Assembly (NCBI RefSeq): GCF_000210295.1
Contig: NC_026734.1
Location: 620,001 to 684,000, forward strand
Direction: 5' to 3'
From: Trypanosoma brucei gambiense DAL972
Taxonomy: Eukaryota > Euglenozoa > Kinetoplastea > Trypanosomatida > Trypanosomatidae
DNA length: 64,000 nucleotides
The notes beneath the pieces were generated by a model. That model saw nothing but the letters and a program-made list of their open reading frames with translations. It was not told the DNA's origin and did not search any database. Positions 63,757 to 64,000 of the stretch are shown here, piece by piece. How positions within the stretch are numbered: position 1 is the stretch's first letter; every line of letters begins with the position of its first letter. The position numbers and the translations under genes are program-made.

Positions 63757-64000
63757 TTTTTGATGAAAATGTGAAAATTAGTGAGAATTTTCGAAACTTG
63801 AAAATTATGAAAATTTTAGTAAAATGTGTATGACAGTGTCCCAGGTGTGTGAAGGTAAAGAAATATAAGGAATGAAGAATGAATACTATTCTCATTGGAT
63901 TATTTTGTTTATTTTTTGTGTTTTATGGATGTTTGTTAGGCTTTAATAACGATAACTACAAGATAGTATTGTGAGTGTGTATATACTAATATTATGGGAA

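Larger units (their letters stand above)
63080..64000. other. Region after the F-box gene: VSG remnant, VSG-type 3'UTR, then AT-rich sequence
   Basis: The first 25 or so bases after the F-box stop are unassigned, the VSG remnant follows to 63661, a VSG-like 3'UTR runs to about 63760, and the rest to 64000 is AT-rich with nothing recognised. Confidence 0.7.

Overview
The window looks like an interior-to-subtelomere stretch of a Trypanosoma brucei-group chromosome. The evidence is: 17 protein genes, all on the + strand and none visibly interrupted by introns; long AT-rich spacers full of poly(TA), poly(T) and poly(A) runs; a pyrimidine tract followed by an AG upstream of nearly every gene, as expected for spliced-leader trans-splicing; a kinetoplastid FAZ1-type domain; and, at the right end, a broken variant surface glycoprotein (VSG) C-terminal half with a VSG-type GPI signal and a near-match to the conserved VSG 3'UTR 16-mer. 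A K+ channel of the TbK1/TbK2 type and an F-box gene a little downstream recall the layout of T. brucei chromosome 1 (TbK1 and the CFB cluster). That placement comes from memory and was not searched.

Layout, left to right: the 3' end of an acidic AT-hook protein (1-1252); a basic Ser/Arg-rich protein ending in a PDZ-like module and running into a gap (3531-5608); a J-domain plus RING protein (8429-9931); a large cytoskeletal-type protein with Ser/Arg repeats, coiled coils, a FAZ1-like domain and a C-terminal PDZ-like module, split by a gap (13103-17946); an unrecognised Ser-rich-headed protein (21817-23967); two tandem TEX2/Nvj2-like SMP-domain proteins (25407-27209, 28178-29770); a short coiled-coil protein (30270-31136); a protein with two cold-shock-like domains (31711-34047); a half-size ABC transporter (34499-37336); a SLO-like K+ channel subunit (38737-42240); an unrecognised Cys/His-containing protein (43576-44907); a Ctf4/AND-1-like replication protein carrying an apparently artefactual gap (45673-50376); a GNAT acetyltransferase (51236-51754); a TMEM41/VTT-domain membrane protein (54945-55832); a coiled-coil RING protein with a problematic start (57174-59369); an F-box protein with an RRM-like C-terminus (62159-63079); and the VSG remnant (about 63105-63661).

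The genes do not form one pathway. Like most trypanosome polycistronic units they are a functional mixture: cytoskeleton, lipid transfer at ER contact sites, ion transport, DNA replication, ubiquitin and RNA binding. They share transcription in one direction, and expression is presumably set after transcription by their UTRs. No strand-switch region, tRNA, rRNA, CRISPR array or intact mobile element was found. Five runs of N (89 to 656 bases) are assembly gaps; three of them damage gene models. The most interesting places are the junction where a VSG 3' end, with its 16-mer, sits directly behind an F-box/RRM-type gene, and the cold-shock domain split by about 200 residues of acidic insert.
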